64,000 nt of DNA, taken from NCBI RefSeq assembly GCF_024198235.1, contig NZ_JAKCFB010000005.1, positions 248,001 through 312,000 of the forward strand, given 5' to 3'. Shown here in pieces: positions 52,018-60,924 of the stretch (its first letter is position 1; each line of letters begins with the position of its first letter). This DNA comes from Myxococcus dinghuensis. GTDB taxonomy: Bacteria > Myxococcota > Myxococcia > Myxococcales > Myxococcaceae. The translations under genes and the position numbers were made by a program. The notes beneath the pieces were generated by a model, which ran no database searches, was not told where the DNA came from, and saw only the letters and a program-made list of their open reading frames with translations.

Positions 52018-52617
52018 GTGAGTCACCTCTTCGACAGCGCCGACCCACAGCCCGCGGGCTATCGCGACGTGGACGTGCGACGACTCGCGGCCGAGCGGCC
52101 TCCCGCGCTCTCCGTCGTCGACGTGCGCGAGCCCGCGGAGCTGGACGGCCTCCTCGGCCATATCGAGGGCGTGCGGCCGGTGCCCCTGGGCCGCGTGAAG
52201 GAGGGCGCCGCGCTGTGGCCCCGCGACATGGAGGTGCTGCTGGTCTGCCGCTCGGGTGTCCGCTCGGGGAAGGCGGCGGCGCAGTTGGTGGAGCTGGGCT
52301 TCACGCGGGTGATGAACCTGCGCGGCGGCATGCTCGCGTGGAACACGGCGTCGCTGCCCGTGGTGCGCCTGTCCCCGGCGCCGCTCCCCTCGCTGGAGGA
52401 CGTCCGGGACCTGCTCGCGCGGGGACTCCAGGGCCTCGTGCCCCCGGGCACCACCGTCCTGCCGGCCGAGCCGTCCCGGGAGGCGCTCGCCCACGTGCTG
52501 GACGTGCTCCAGCGCTCGCCGCCACCGGGCGTCACCCACCCGGCGGAGCTGGAGCGGCTGCTGCGCGAGGCGCGGGACCTGCTCGCCGTCGCGAGCCCCG
52601 GGGACGCGCGGCGATGA
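52018..52617 (+). CDS. Rhodanese-domain protein
   Basis: GTG 52018 is chosen because AAGGAG lies 8 bases upstream; an ATG at 51952 is also in frame but has no good site. The 199-residue protein has a rhodanese domain (residues about 15-110: SVVDVREPAELDG and active-site Cys77 in LLVCRSGVRSGKAA). A C-terminal alpha-helical extension (about 115-199) is not standard for the family. It would pass sulfane sulfur between thiols, for example forming thiosulfate or glutathione persulfide. Its stop overlaps the exporter ATG (ATGA), showing tight coupling. Confidence 0.88.
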   Translation: MSHLFDSADPQPAGYRDVDVRRLAAERPPALSVVDVREPAELDGLLGHIEGVRPVPLGRVKEGAALWPRDMEVLLVCRSGVRSGKAAAQLVELGFTRVMNLRGGMLAWNTASLPVVRLSPAPLPSLEDVRDLLARGLQGLVPPGTTVLPAEPSREALAHVLDVLQRSPPPGVTHPAELERLLREARDLLAVASPGDARR

Positions 52618-53504
52618 TGCTGTACGCGGGCCTGGCGGGGGCACTCGTCGTGGGCGTCATGCTGGGCCTCCTGGGCGGAGGCGGCTCCATCCTCACGGTG
52701 CCGCTGCTCGTGTACGTGATGGGCGTGGAGCCGCGCACCGCCATCGCCATGTCGCTGGTGGTGGTGGGCGTCACCAGCACCAGCGGCGCGCTCCTCCACG
52801 CGCGGGCGGGCCGGGTGCGCTGGCGCACGGCGTTCACCTTCGGCGCGGGCGGCATGGCGGGCGCGTTCCTGGGCGGCAAGCTCAACCCGCTCCTGTCCCC
52901 CACCCTGCTGCTGTTGCTCTTCGCGGGCGTGATGGTCGCCGCGTCGGTGGCGATGCTGCGCCGGACCGACAAGACGAACACCCCGTCATGTCCCGAGGGC
53001 GACGCGGCCCCGAGCCCCGCCATGGCGCGCATCCTCGCGCAGGGCGTGGCGGTGGGCGTGCTCTCCGGGCTCGTGGGCGCGGGCGGCGGGTTCCTCATCG
53101 TCCCCGCGCTCGCGCTCGTGGGCCTGCCCATGCCCGTGGCCACGGCGACGTCGCTGGTCGTCATCGCCCTCCAGTGCTCGGCGGGGCTGCTCGGGCAGCT
53201 GGGGCACGTCACGCTGCCGTGGACGTTGACGGTGGAGGTGCTCGGGGTGGCGCTCGTGGGCAGCATGCTGGGCGGCAAGCTCGCGGGGCGCGTGGCGCCG
53301 GGCTCGCTGCGCAAGGGCTTCGCGGTGTTCGTGCTCACCACGGCGTGCTTCCTGCTCCTCGCGCAGCTCCCCGTGGAGCTGCGCGCGAAGGTGGGGCTGA
53401 TGTTCACGGGCGCGGGCGCGTGGCCCTGGGTGGTGGTGGTGACGGGAGTCGCCCTGCCGCTGGTGTGGTGGCGGCTGCGCATGGGGCGCGACCGCGCGGA
53501 GTGA
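52614..53504 (+). CDS. TauE/SafE family sulfite/thiosulfate exporter
   Basis: This 296-residue protein overlaps the rhodanese stop by four bases. It has eight or so hydrophobic segments in two TauE/SafE repeats, with GLLGGGGSILTVPLLVYVMG near the N-terminus and GLVGAGGGFLIVPALALVG near residue 145 as the paired repeat signatures. Such proteins export sulfite, thiosulfate or sulfoacetate. In this operon the natural role is to remove the oxidised sulfur made by SQR, persulfide dioxygenase and rhodanese (inference from context). Confidence 0.9.
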   Translation: MMLYAGLAGALVVGVMLGLLGGGGSILTVPLLVYVMGVEPRTAIAMSLVVVGVTSTSGALLHARAGRVRWRTAFTFGAGGMAGAFLGGKLNPLLSPTLLLLLFAGVMVAASVAMLRRTDKTNTPSCPEGDAAPSPAMARILAQGVAVGVLSGLVGAGGGFLIVPALALVGLPMPVATATSLVVIALQCSAGLLGQLGHVTLPWTLTVEVLGVALVGSMLGGKLAGRVAPGSLRKGFAVFVLTTACFLLLAQLPVELRAKVGLMFTGAGAWPWVVVVTGVALPLVWWRLRMGRDRAE

Positions 53505-53584
53505 GGGTCCTCGCGCAAACAGGCCCGCGCCCACGGCACTTCCCCGGTTGACCCGTGCGCGGGGCGCGCCGAGAGTTCCCCACC

Positions 53585-55240
53585 ATGACGCTGAGACCCA
53601 TCGCAGACGTGGGCGCCGAGCTGGGACTGGCACCCGAGGACGTGCTCCCCTGGGGGACGAACCGCGCCAAGGTGTCGCTGGAGGCCCTGGGCAAGCGCGG
53701 TGGGCGGCAGGGCCGCCTGGTCCTCGTGTCCGCCATCAACCCCACGCCGCCGGGCGAGGGGAAGACGACCATGTCCGTGGCGCTCGCCATGGGCCTGCGG
53801 CGCCGGGGGCGGCGCGTCGTGGCGGCGCTGCGCGAGCCGTCGCTCGGCCCCGTCTTCGGTGTGAAGGGCGGCGGCACGGGCGGAGGACAGGCCAGCCTGG
53901 AGCCGGCGGCGGACATCAACCTGCACTTCACCGGCGACCTGCACGCCATCACCAGCGCCAACAACCTGCTCGCCGCGCTGGTGGACAACGCCGTGTACTA
54001 CGGCCACCCGGTGGCGCTGGACGCCACGCGCGTGCGGTGGCGCCGCGCGCTGGACATGAACGACCGCTTCCTGCGCAACGTCATCGTCGGCCTGGGCGGC
54101 AAGGCGAACGGCGTCCCGCGCGAGGGGGCCTTCGACATCACCGCCGCCAGCGAGGTCATGGCCATCCTCGCCCTGGCGGAGGACCTCAAGGACCTGGAGG
54201 CGCGGCTGGGCCGCGTCGTCGTGGGCCACACGCGGGACGGGCAGCCGGTGCGCGCGAAGGACGTGGACGCGGCGGCGGCCATGGTGGCGCTGCTCAAGGA
54301 CGCCCTCATGCCCAACCTCGTGCAGACACGCGAGGGCGGTCCGGCCCTGGTGCACGCGGGGCCCTTCGGCAACATCGCGCACGGGTGCAGCTCCGTGGTG
54401 GGCACGCGCATGGGCCTGGCCTACGCGGACGAGGTCGTCACCGAGGCCGGCTTCGGCTTCGACCTGGGCGCGGAGAAGTTCCTCGACATCAAGTGCCGGG
54501 GCGCCGGGGTGTGGCCTCGGGGCGTGGTGCTGGTGGTGACGCTGCGCGCGCTGAAGTACCACGGCGGCGCGCCGCTGCCGAAGGTGGCCGAGCCCGACGC
54601 CGCCGCGCTGTCCCGGGGCTTCGACCACCTGGACAAGCACCTGGAGACGGTGCGCGCCTTCGGCCTGCCCGCCGTGCTGTGCGTCAACCGCTTCCCCCAG
54701 GACACGCAGGAGGAGCTGGACGCGCTGAAGGCGTTCGGCCACCAGCGCGGCGTGGAGACGGCGGTGTGCGAGGGCTTCACCCGCGGCGGCGAGGGCTCGC
54801 TCGAGCTGGCGGACAAGGTGCTGGCCATGCTCGACGGCACGGACGCCGCGCCGCCCGCGCCGCGCTTCCTCTACGAGCTGAAGCAGTCGCCGGAGGAGAA
54901 GGTGAAGGCCATCGCGCGCACGGTGTACGGCGCGGACGACGTGGTCTTCACCGCCAACGCGCGCAAGGACCTGGAGTCCATCCGCGAGCTGGGCGGCGCG
55001 GACCTGCCGGTGTGCATGGCGAAGACGCACCTGTCGCTGTCCGACGACCCGACGAAGCACGGCCGCCCGCGCGGCTTCACGCTCACCGTGCGCGAGGTGC
55101 GGCTGTCGGCGGGCGCGGGCTTCATGGTGGCGCTCACCGGCGACCTGCTCACCATGCCCGGCCTGCCCCGCGAGCCCGCGTCGCGGCGCATCGTCGTCCA
55201 CGACGACGGCCGCATCACCGGGTTGATGCAGGGCGAGTAG
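53585..55240 (+). CDS. fhs: Formate-tetrahydrofolate ligase
   Basis: ATG 53585 gives a 551-residue enzyme, the usual bacterial length. It has the ATP-binding TPPGEGKTT, REPSLGPVFGVKGGGTGGG, HFTGDLHAITSANNLLAAL, GAFDITAASEVMAILALAE and GIxLALKY-type regions typical of FTHFS. It makes 10-formyl-THF from formate, THF and ATP, feeding one-carbon metabolism (purines, formyl-Met). A short in-frame upstream extension has no ribosome site. It is monocistronic, 80 bases after the exporter, and converges with the chemoreceptor gene. Confidence 0.95.
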   Translation: MTLRPIADVGAELGLAPEDVLPWGTNRAKVSLEALGKRGGRQGRLVLVSAINPTPPGEGKTTMSVALAMGLRRRGRRVVAALREPSLGPVFGVKGGGTGGGQASLEPAADINLHFTGDLHAITSANNLLAALVDNAVYYGHPVALDATRVRWRRALDMNDRFLRNVIVGLGGKANGVPREGAFDITAASEVMAILALAEDLKDLEARLGRVVVGHTRDGQPVRAKDVDAAAAMVALLKDALMPNLVQTREGGPALVHAGPFGNIAHGCSSVVGTRMGLAYADEVVTEAGFGFDLGAEKFLDIKCRGAGVWPRGVVLVVTLRALKYHGGAPLPKVAEPDAAALSRGFDHLDKHLETVRAFGLPAVLCVNRFPQDTQEELDALKAFGHQRGVETAVCEGFTRGGEGSLELADKVLAMLDGTDAAPPAPRFLYELKQSPEEKVKAIARTVYGADDVVFTANARKDLESIRELGGADLPVCMAKTHLSLSDDPTKHGRPRGFTLTVREVRLSAGAGFMVALTGDLLTMPGLPREPASRRIVVHDDGRITGLMQGE

Positions 55241-55387
55241 CGCTCAGGGTCGGCGGGAGGCGGGGGCCCGCTCCCCGCCCTCCTCCGCCAGGCGCCGCGA
55301 CGGGCTCCACGGGGCCCGCGCCCCCACGTGGCCAGGGCGGCCCAGGGGCCACGCGCTCCCGGTCACCCGCGCCGGCCGAGCCCTCCC

Positions 55388-56557
55388 CTACCCGCGGAAC
55401 GTCGTGGCCAGCGTCTTGAGCCGGCCGAGCGTGGTGTTGATGCGCACCACGGACTCCTCGGAGGTCATGGTGGCGGTCACCACGTCCGCCATCATCGCGG
55501 ACAGCTGGGTGATGACGTCCGTCATCTGGGTGATGCCGGCGTTCTGCTGGGTGACGGAGGCGACGATCTGCCGGGCGGCCTGGCTGCTCTCCTGCACCAC
55601 GGTGGTGATTTCCTTCAGCGTCGTCGCGGAGGCCAGCACCTCCTCGATGTTCTGCTCCATCTTCTCGCTGTCGCCCTCGGCGATGGTCGTCGTCGAGCGG
55701 ATGGCCTGGTTGATCTCCAGGAGGATCTTCCCGATGCGCTGCGTGCTCTGGAGCGACTGACCGCTGAGCGCGCGCATCTCCCGCGCCACCACCGCGAAGC
55801 CCCGGCCCTCCTCGCCCGCGCGCGCCGCCTCGATGGCGGCGTTGAGCGCCAGCACGTTGGACTGGTCCGCCAGGTCCTTCACGCTGCTGATGATTTCGCC
55901 CGCGTGCACCGCCTGGTCGCTCAGCGTCGCGATGCTGCTCACCAGCGCGCTCACCCGCTGGCGGATCTGCTGGAGCCCCTCCGCGCTCTGCTCGATGGAC
56001 TGCTGCCCGGACGCGCTGAACTGGTCCGCCTGCGCCGCCACCTTGAGCACCATCTCCGCGCGGCTGGCCGCCATGTTCGACGTCTGGGAGATCTCCGCGA
56101 TGGTCGTGCTCGCCTCCGTCAGCGTGCGCGACTGGTCCGTGAGGAAGTTCACCTGGTCCTGGCTCGCCTTCGTCAGCCGCTCCGTCGACTCGGCCAGCTC
56201 CGCCAGCACCGCGTCCAGCGTCGCGGGGACCTCGCGCACCCGGTCCACCATCACCCGCATGCCCCGCGCCACGTCCCCGATTTCGTCCTGCGAGTTCACG
56301 TCGATGGGATGCGACAGGTCGCCGTCCTTCGCGATGCGCTGGGCCACCGCCGCCAGCTTCCCCAGCGGCGACGCCACCTCGCGGTGCAGCCAGTACGCCA
56401 GCCCCACCATCAACCCCAGGCACGCGAGGACCAGCACGCCCACCAACCCTGAGGGCCCCCCCGCCAGCACCACCCCGAAGATGGCCACCAGGAACGCCGC
56501 CGCCACCGCTGGAGACAGCATCACCTTCTGCTTCAGCTTCAAACGCACCGGGTCCAC
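55388..56557 (-). CDS. Methyl-accepting chemotaxis protein without periplasmic sensor
   Basis: This 389-residue receptor has two membrane helices (residues about 14-32 and 36-58) separated by only about five residues, so no extracytoplasmic ligand domain. A HAMP domain (about 60-110) and a long signalling coiled coil follow (about 125-385) with the hairpin-tip-like [17 protein letters not shown] at about 240-257. Such short receptors sense through the membrane or cytoplasm, or work in gliding/Frz-like arrays. The start is a GTG (56557) with GGGAG close by; a nearby GTG (56548) is an alternative. No che genes are adjacent. Confidence 0.9.
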   Translation of the reverse strand: MDPVRLKLKQKVMLSPAVAAAFLVAIFGVVLAGGPSGLVGVLVLACLGLMVGLAYWLHREVASPLGKLAAVAQRIAKDGDLSHPIDVNSQDEIGDVARGMRVMVDRVREVPATLDAVLAELAESTERLTKASQDQVNFLTDQSRTLTEASTTIAEISQTSNMAASRAEMVLKVAAQADQFSASGQQSIEQSAEGLQQIRQRVSALVSSIATLSDQAVHAGEIISSVKDLADQSNVLALNAAIEAARAGEEGRGFAVVAREMRALSGQSLQSTQRIGKILLEINQAIRSTTTIAEGDSEKMEQNIEEVLASATTLKEITTVVQESSQAARQIVASVTQQNAGITQMTDVITQLSAMMADVVTATMTSEESVVRINTTLGRLKTLATTFRG

Positions 56558-56728
56558 TCCCTGTCGTGACCGCGGCCCCCCGGCAGACCGAGGCCTGGAC
56601 GGATGGGGGCTTTCCCACGAATCGCAGGATATCCCACTGAGGAGCGGCGGCTAGGTCTCCCCCCGCACAGCCATCCCACATGGACCTTCATTCACGGGGA
56701 TGCCCGGGCCACACGGACAGGAGGTGGA

Positions 56729-57802
56729 TCACCCCAGCGAGTCGAGGCGGCGGCACCCTTCGACGCGCAGGACGAAGTCGGCGCCGAAGGCCCCGGCGGG
56801 GGTGAGGGCGCCGGTCCGGGGATGGGCCAGCAGCTCCTCGACGGCGCGCACCGAGGCGAGCGCGGTGAACAGGTAGCCCTCCGGTGTCTCCAGCCAGGCC
56901 TGGGCCTGGCGGCCATCCGGGGCGCGGGCCTGGGCCCAGACGAAGGAGCGGCCCGACGTCCTCTGCGCCGCGTCGGGGCCCTTCACGCGCGCGTCCACGA
57001 CCTTCATGAGGGCGTCGCGGACGAGCCCCACCCGCAGGACGCCCTGGAGCACGGGGTAGGTCCAGCGCAGGGCGCGCGCGGAGGAGGACGGGAACGCCGC
57101 GTAGGTCGTGATGTTGGGGATGCCCGTGGTGCGCCACGCGGTGGCCAGGTCGCCCCAGGGGATGGGCATCACCGTGCGCTCGCGGTCGGAGAAGCGCTGG
57201 CGGCGCGCGCCGTGGCCCATGGGGTACGAGTGGAGCACGCCGTCGCGGCGCACCCGGCCGCCCTCGGGGAGCTGGAGCAGCGCCGTCTTGGCGGTGCCAG
57301 CGCTGGCCTGGGAGACGGCGGCGATGGCGATGTCCAGGTGCGTGGCCCCGGGCACCTGGTCCGCGACGTGGCGGGCGAGGCAGTCGGTGGGCACCACGTC
57401 GAAGCCCACGCCGGACATCAGCGTCACCCCGCGCGCGCGGGCCTCGGCGTCGTGGGCGAAGGTGTTCTCGAAGACGGGAATCTCACCGGTGATGTCCAGG
57501 TAGTGGGCGCCCGCGGCGAGACAGGCCCGAATCATGGGCTCGCTGGTCTGCACGAAGGGGCCGGCGGAGTGCATCACCAGGGGCAGGCCCTCCAGCGCGG
57601 CGGCGAGCGCGCGCGGGTCGTCCAGGGCGGCGGGCCGCACCTCCAGGCCCAGCGCGTCCGCCACGGGCGCGAGCTTCTCGCGCGAGCGCCCGGACAACAC
57701 GGGCTTATGACCTCGGCGCACGGCCTCCTCGGCGATGAGGCGGCCGGTGTAGCCGGAGGCGCCATACAACAACCAACGGGGAGCGGGGCTCTGGGTCGTC
57801 AC
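56729..57802 (-). CDS. Saccharopine dehydrogenase-like / trans-acting enoyl reductase family
   Basis: The 357-residue form from GTG 57802 is preferred because the Rossmann motif LLYGASGYTGRLIAEEA then lies near the N-terminus; a GTG at 57868 is an alternative start. It has HSAGPFVQTSEPMIRACL, HYLDITGEIPV, MSGVGFDVVPTDCLA and a Ser-rich middle. These match the NAD(P)-binding saccharopine-dehydrogenase-like group that includes trans-acting enoyl reductases of lipid pathways. The substrate is unknown. It is monocistronic with no obvious lipid genes nearby. Confidence 0.82.
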   Translation of the reverse strand: MTTQSPAPRWLLYGASGYTGRLIAEEAVRRGHKPVLSGRSREKLAPVADALGLEVRPAALDDPRALAAALEGLPLVMHSAGPFVQTSEPMIRACLAAGAHYLDITGEIPVFENTFAHDAEARARGVTLMSGVGFDVVPTDCLARHVADQVPGATHLDIAIAAVSQASAGTAKTALLQLPEGGRVRRDGVLHSYPMGHGARRQRFSDRERTVMPIPWGDLATAWRTTGIPNITTYAAFPSSSARALRWTYPVLQGVLRVGLVRDALMKVVDARVKGPDAAQRTSGRSFVWAQARAPDGRQAQAWLETPEGYLFTALASVRAVEELLAHPRTGALTPAGAFGADFVLRVEGCRRLDSLG

Positions 57803-57902
57803 GTGCGGGGAGGCTACCAGTCCCGCCGGGGACACCCATCGCCCCTTCGAGCCCCCGGCGCGCCACACCCCGGGGACTGTCCACTACCCATCCCTCCGGC
57901 CC

Positions 57903-58397
57903 TCAGCGCGTCGCGGTCATCTCCACCCGCTGGGACACGTGCACGTCCTCGACACAGACGAGCAGCGCGCGCAGCGCGGTGGCGGAGGGCGCGGTCCGCA
58001 GCGCCTCGCACAGCCGGTTGTTGCGCAGGAGCGCGCCGATGCGCGCCAGGACGTTGAGGTGCAGCCCCGCGGTGTCCGGGGGCGACACCATGCCCACGAA
58101 GATGCGGGTCTTCACGCCGCCCGCCTCGCCGAAGTCCACGCCCCGGGTGTGGATGCCCACGCAGGTGACGATGCGGGGCACGCCCTCCAGCCGGCAGTGA
58201 GGCACCGCCACCCCACCCTCGGTGGCCGTGGAGCCCAGCTGCTCCCGCGCCTGGAGGTGCATCGCCAGGTCGCGAGGGGAGACCCGCGCGCGCGCCGCCA
58301 TCACCGCCGCCAGCTCGCGCACCACCCCCATCCGGTCACTGGACTCCAGCGACAGCCGGATGTTCTCCACCTCCAGGAAATCGGTCCACTTCAACAT
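57903..58397 (-). CDS. PTS EIIA (nitrogen-PTS-like) protein, copy 1
   Basis: This 164-residue EIIA domain has LGSTATEGGVAVPHCR with the phosphorylated His67, the mid-domain VPRIVTCVGIHTRGVDFGEA and MVSPPDTAGLHLNVLARI. It lies downstream of a second, similar gene (58676-59170) on the same strand. EIIA-Ntr type proteins transfer phosphate for regulation (for example of K+ or envelope stress) rather than sugar uptake. No EIIB, EIIC, HPr or EI gene is seen here. C-terminal VEDVHVSQRVEMTATR is longer than usual. Confidence 0.9.
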   Translation of the reverse strand: MLKWTDFLEVENIRLSLESSDRMGVVRELAAVMAARARVSPRDLAMHLQAREQLGSTATEGGVAVPHCRLEGVPRIVTCVGIHTRGVDFGEAGGVKTRIFVGMVSPPDTAGLHLNVLARIGALLRNNRLCEALRTAPSATALRALLVCVEDVHVSQRVEMTATR

Positions 58398-58675
58398 GCC
58401 TCACCCCTCCGGACGGCGGGCGCCCGTCCCGGCGCAGAGATGTGGCCTGCGCTCCGTTTCCGCATCCCTCCGATGCGCGGCGCGCGGCCCACCACACACT
58501 TCCCCCGCGGCGTCCCCGCGCGAAGGGGGAGGCGGCGCGTTCACGCCCCGACAACCGTCGCGACGACCGCACGGCGCGTCCGTGCCTCGGCGACGTCGGC
58601 GCTACGCGGCCTCCACCTCGCGCGCCCCGACGACGACCGCGCCCCGCCGCGCTCCACATTCTTGGAAGGCGTGGC

Positions 58676-59170
58676 TCATCGCGCGAGGGCGGCCTCGGTC
58701 CACGGGGGAGTGATGGCGGACTCGGCCTGGACGAGCAGCGCGCGGAGGGCCCTGGCGGACGGCGCGGCCAGCAGGGCCTCGCGCAGGCGCGGGTCGCGCA
58801 CCAGGGTCGCGATGCGCGACAGGACGTTGAGGTGCAGGCCCGCGGTGTCCGGCGGCGAGACGAGGCCCACGAAGAGGCGGACCAGGCCGTCCTCCGGCTC
58901 GCCGAACGCCAGCCCTCCGCGGTGGATGCCCACGCAGGTGACGATGCGCGGCACGCGGGCGTGGCGACAGTGCGGCACGGCGACGCCGCCCTCCATGGCC
59001 GTGCTGCCCAGTTGCTCGCGGGCCAGCAGGTGCACGGCCAGCTCCTGACGCGGCACCAGCGCCTCCGGCGCCATCAGCCCCGCCAGCTCGTACAGCACCT
59101 CCGTCCGGTTCCTCGCCTCCAACGAGAGATTGATGGCCTCCAGCTCCAGGAAATCCGTCCACCTCAACAT
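58676..59170 (-). CDS. PTS EIIA (nitrogen-PTS-like) protein, copy 2
   Basis: This 164-residue protein begins MLRWTDFLELEAINLSLEAR, nearly the same as copy 1 (MLKWTDFLEVENIRLSLESS). His67 in GGVAVPHCRHARVPRIVTCV is at the same residue number as in copy 1. Upstream GGGGAGACGCATC supports the start. The two genes are tandem duplicates separated by 278 bases, each probably with its own control. It may give different phospho-signalling outputs. No transporter subunits are nearby. Confidence 0.9.
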   Translation of the reverse strand: MLRWTDFLELEAINLSLEARNRTEVLYELAGLMAPEALVPRQELAVHLLAREQLGSTAMEGGVAVPHCRHARVPRIVTCVGIHRGGLAFGEPEDGLVRLFVGLVSPPDTAGLHLNVLSRIATLVRDPRLREALLAAPSARALRALLVQAESAITPPWTEAALAR

Positions 59171-59432
59171 GATGCGTCTCCCCGGGGCGGCGCCTCGCCA
59201 CCCCCACGGGCGGAGAGCCTGGAGCTCCCGCCGCGGATGTCTCGCCCACCAGGGCCGGGCCCGGAGACGGCGCCGCGCCGCCACCGCCCGACCCAGGTCC
59301 CCCACGCGTCCCATCCCGCGTCGGTCGGACCTCACGAAATCTCGCCAGCGCCACGACCGCCGCCCATCCCGGCGGAGCCTCCCGGGCGACGGCAGGTCGC
59401 CACCCGGTCGGACGGGCTGCACCGCCCGCGCG

Positions 59433-59774
59433 TCAGGACGCCGGCGCCACGCGCTCGCGACCGGACAGCACGATGCAGGCGGCCAGCACGCGCGCGGTGA
59501 AGCCGTCGCGCTCCCCCTCCTCGAGCGACTGCGCCAGTTGCTCCGGGTCGTCATCCAGGAACAGCGTGGAGCCGACCCGCTCGTAGAGGTGCTCCAGCAT
59601 GCCGCGGCAGCAGGTGCACCGCCGCGCCCCTGCCAGCGCGTGCGCCGCGGTGACCCGCGCGTCCACCAGCCGCGCCGCCCCCAGCAGCCGCACGGCCTTC
59701 GACGGCGACGCGCCCTCCTCGGCGCAGGGAGCACCCGACCAGCGAAGCGACTTCACGAAACGAGGCAGCCACAT
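59433..59774 (-). CDS. Small cysteine-containing protein, unknown
   Basis: ATG 59774 follows GGAGG with 5 bases spacing; longer upstream starts lack such a site. The 113-residue protein has APCAEEG, RRCTCCRGMLEHL (CxCC, possible metal or redox site) and a C-terminal ACIVLSGRERVAPAS. The central part (FLDDDPEQLAQSLEEGERDG) is acidic and helical. It is upstream of, and on the same strand as, the two EIIA genes, 262 bases before copy 2. I cannot assign a family; it is a candidate small zinc-binding or regulatory partner. Confidence 0.55.
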   Translation of the reverse strand: MWLPRFVKSLRWSGAPCAEEGASPSKAVRLLGAARLVDARVTAAHALAGARRCTCCRGMLEHLYERVGSTLFLDDDPEQLAQSLEEGERDGFTARVLAACIVLSGRERVAPAS

Positions 59775-60015
59775 ACGGTCCTCCATGCCGGACACCCACG
59801 CCCGGACCCCCCCGCTCCATCGCATCCGCCATGCCCGGGAGCGCCGCGCCAGGTCCGCGGAAACAGGCCCGTTCGCGCCGCGCCACGTTGCACGGTGCAA
59901 CCCGGGGCCCCCTGGCACCTCGCGGGATGCGGGGGGCGACCCCACCCAGGCACGGGTGCCGGGCCTCGTCCCCCTGGCAGCCTTCCGGACGGCCTTCGTG
60001 GCATCCTCCGCGCCC

Positions 60016-60924
60016 ATGAGGCTCCTACCTTCCAGCACCCTCCTCGTCTTCGGTCTGCTGCTCGGCGCTTGCGACGACTCCGAGCCCGGCCCCTCGACCC
60101 CCGACTCCGGCGTCCAGGTGGAGCGCGGTCCCCGCGCCATCCCGCTCGACGGAGACCCCAACGGCCTCTTCTGGGACGAGGCGTCGCAGACGCTCTACAT
60201 CGCGGATGACCAGAACCACCGCCTGCTGAAGTACCGCGACGGCGAGGGGGTCTCGCTGGCCTCCGCGCTCTCGGCCGCGCCCGCCAACAGCCCCAACCTG
60301 GGCCAGGTGGTCCGCCTCCAGGACGGGACGCTGGTCACGGTGCGCTTCGGCTTCGGCACCGCCGGCGCGGTGCTCTTCGTCCGTCCGGACGGCACGACGG
60401 GCGAGGTGCCCGAGCTGCCCACCAACCGGCGCCGCATCGGCCTGACGGTGGCGCGCGACGGGCGGCTGTTCGACAGCTACTTCGTGCGCAACAGCAACGT
60501 GAACGTCGGCTCGGTGGCGGTCGTCTCCCTGAAGGACGGCACGGAGAAGGAGGTCGTGGGCGCGCTGGTGAAGCCCGTGGGCGTGCTCGCGGTGGAGGAC
60601 TCGCTCTACATCTCCGACCAGATCGCCGGGCGCATCTACCGCTCGCCGCTGTCCAACCCGTCGGAGCTGACCACGCTGGCCACCATCACCGAGCCGGACC
60701 TGCTCGCGCTCGGCCCCGGGGGCGCGCTGCTCACCGGCACGCGCACCGGCCAGGTGCTGCGCATCTCCACCACGGACGGCGCCACGTCCGTGCTCGCCAG
60801 CGGCTATCAGCAGGTGCACGGCATCGCCTACGACGCCGCCAACCGCCGCCTCTTCGTCGCGGACCATGACGGCGACGAGACGAACGGCACCACCCACTTC
60901 CTGCAGATCATCCCGGTCGAATGA
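60016..60924 (+). CDS. NHL/SMP-30-like beta-propeller lipoprotein
   Basis: ATG 60016 gives MRLLPSSTLLVFGLLLGACDD, with lipobox LGAC. The 302-residue protein has a series of propeller-type motifs: NGLFWDEASQTLYIADDQNH, VGVLAVEDSLYISDQIAGRI, HGIAYDAANRRLFVADHDGD. These are typical of NHL/SMP-30 propellers, often lactonases or ligand-binding proteins; catalytic metal residues cannot be confirmed by eye. It overlaps the next gene by four bases (ATGA), so the lipoprotein and the porin-like protein are co-translated. Confidence 0.83.
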   Translation: MRLLPSSTLLVFGLLLGACDDSEPGPSTPDSGVQVERGPRAIPLDGDPNGLFWDEASQTLYIADDQNHRLLKYRDGEGVSLASALSAAPANSPNLGQVVRLQDGTLVTVRFGFGTAGAVLFVRPDGTTGEVPELPTNRRRIGLTVARDGRLFDSYFVRNSNVNVGSVAVVSLKDGTEKEVVGALVKPVGVLAVEDSLYISDQIAGRIYRSPLSNPSELTTLATITEPDLLALGPGGALLTGTRTGQVLRISTTDGATSVLASGYQQVHGIAYDAANRRLFVADHDGDETNGTTHFLQIIPVE

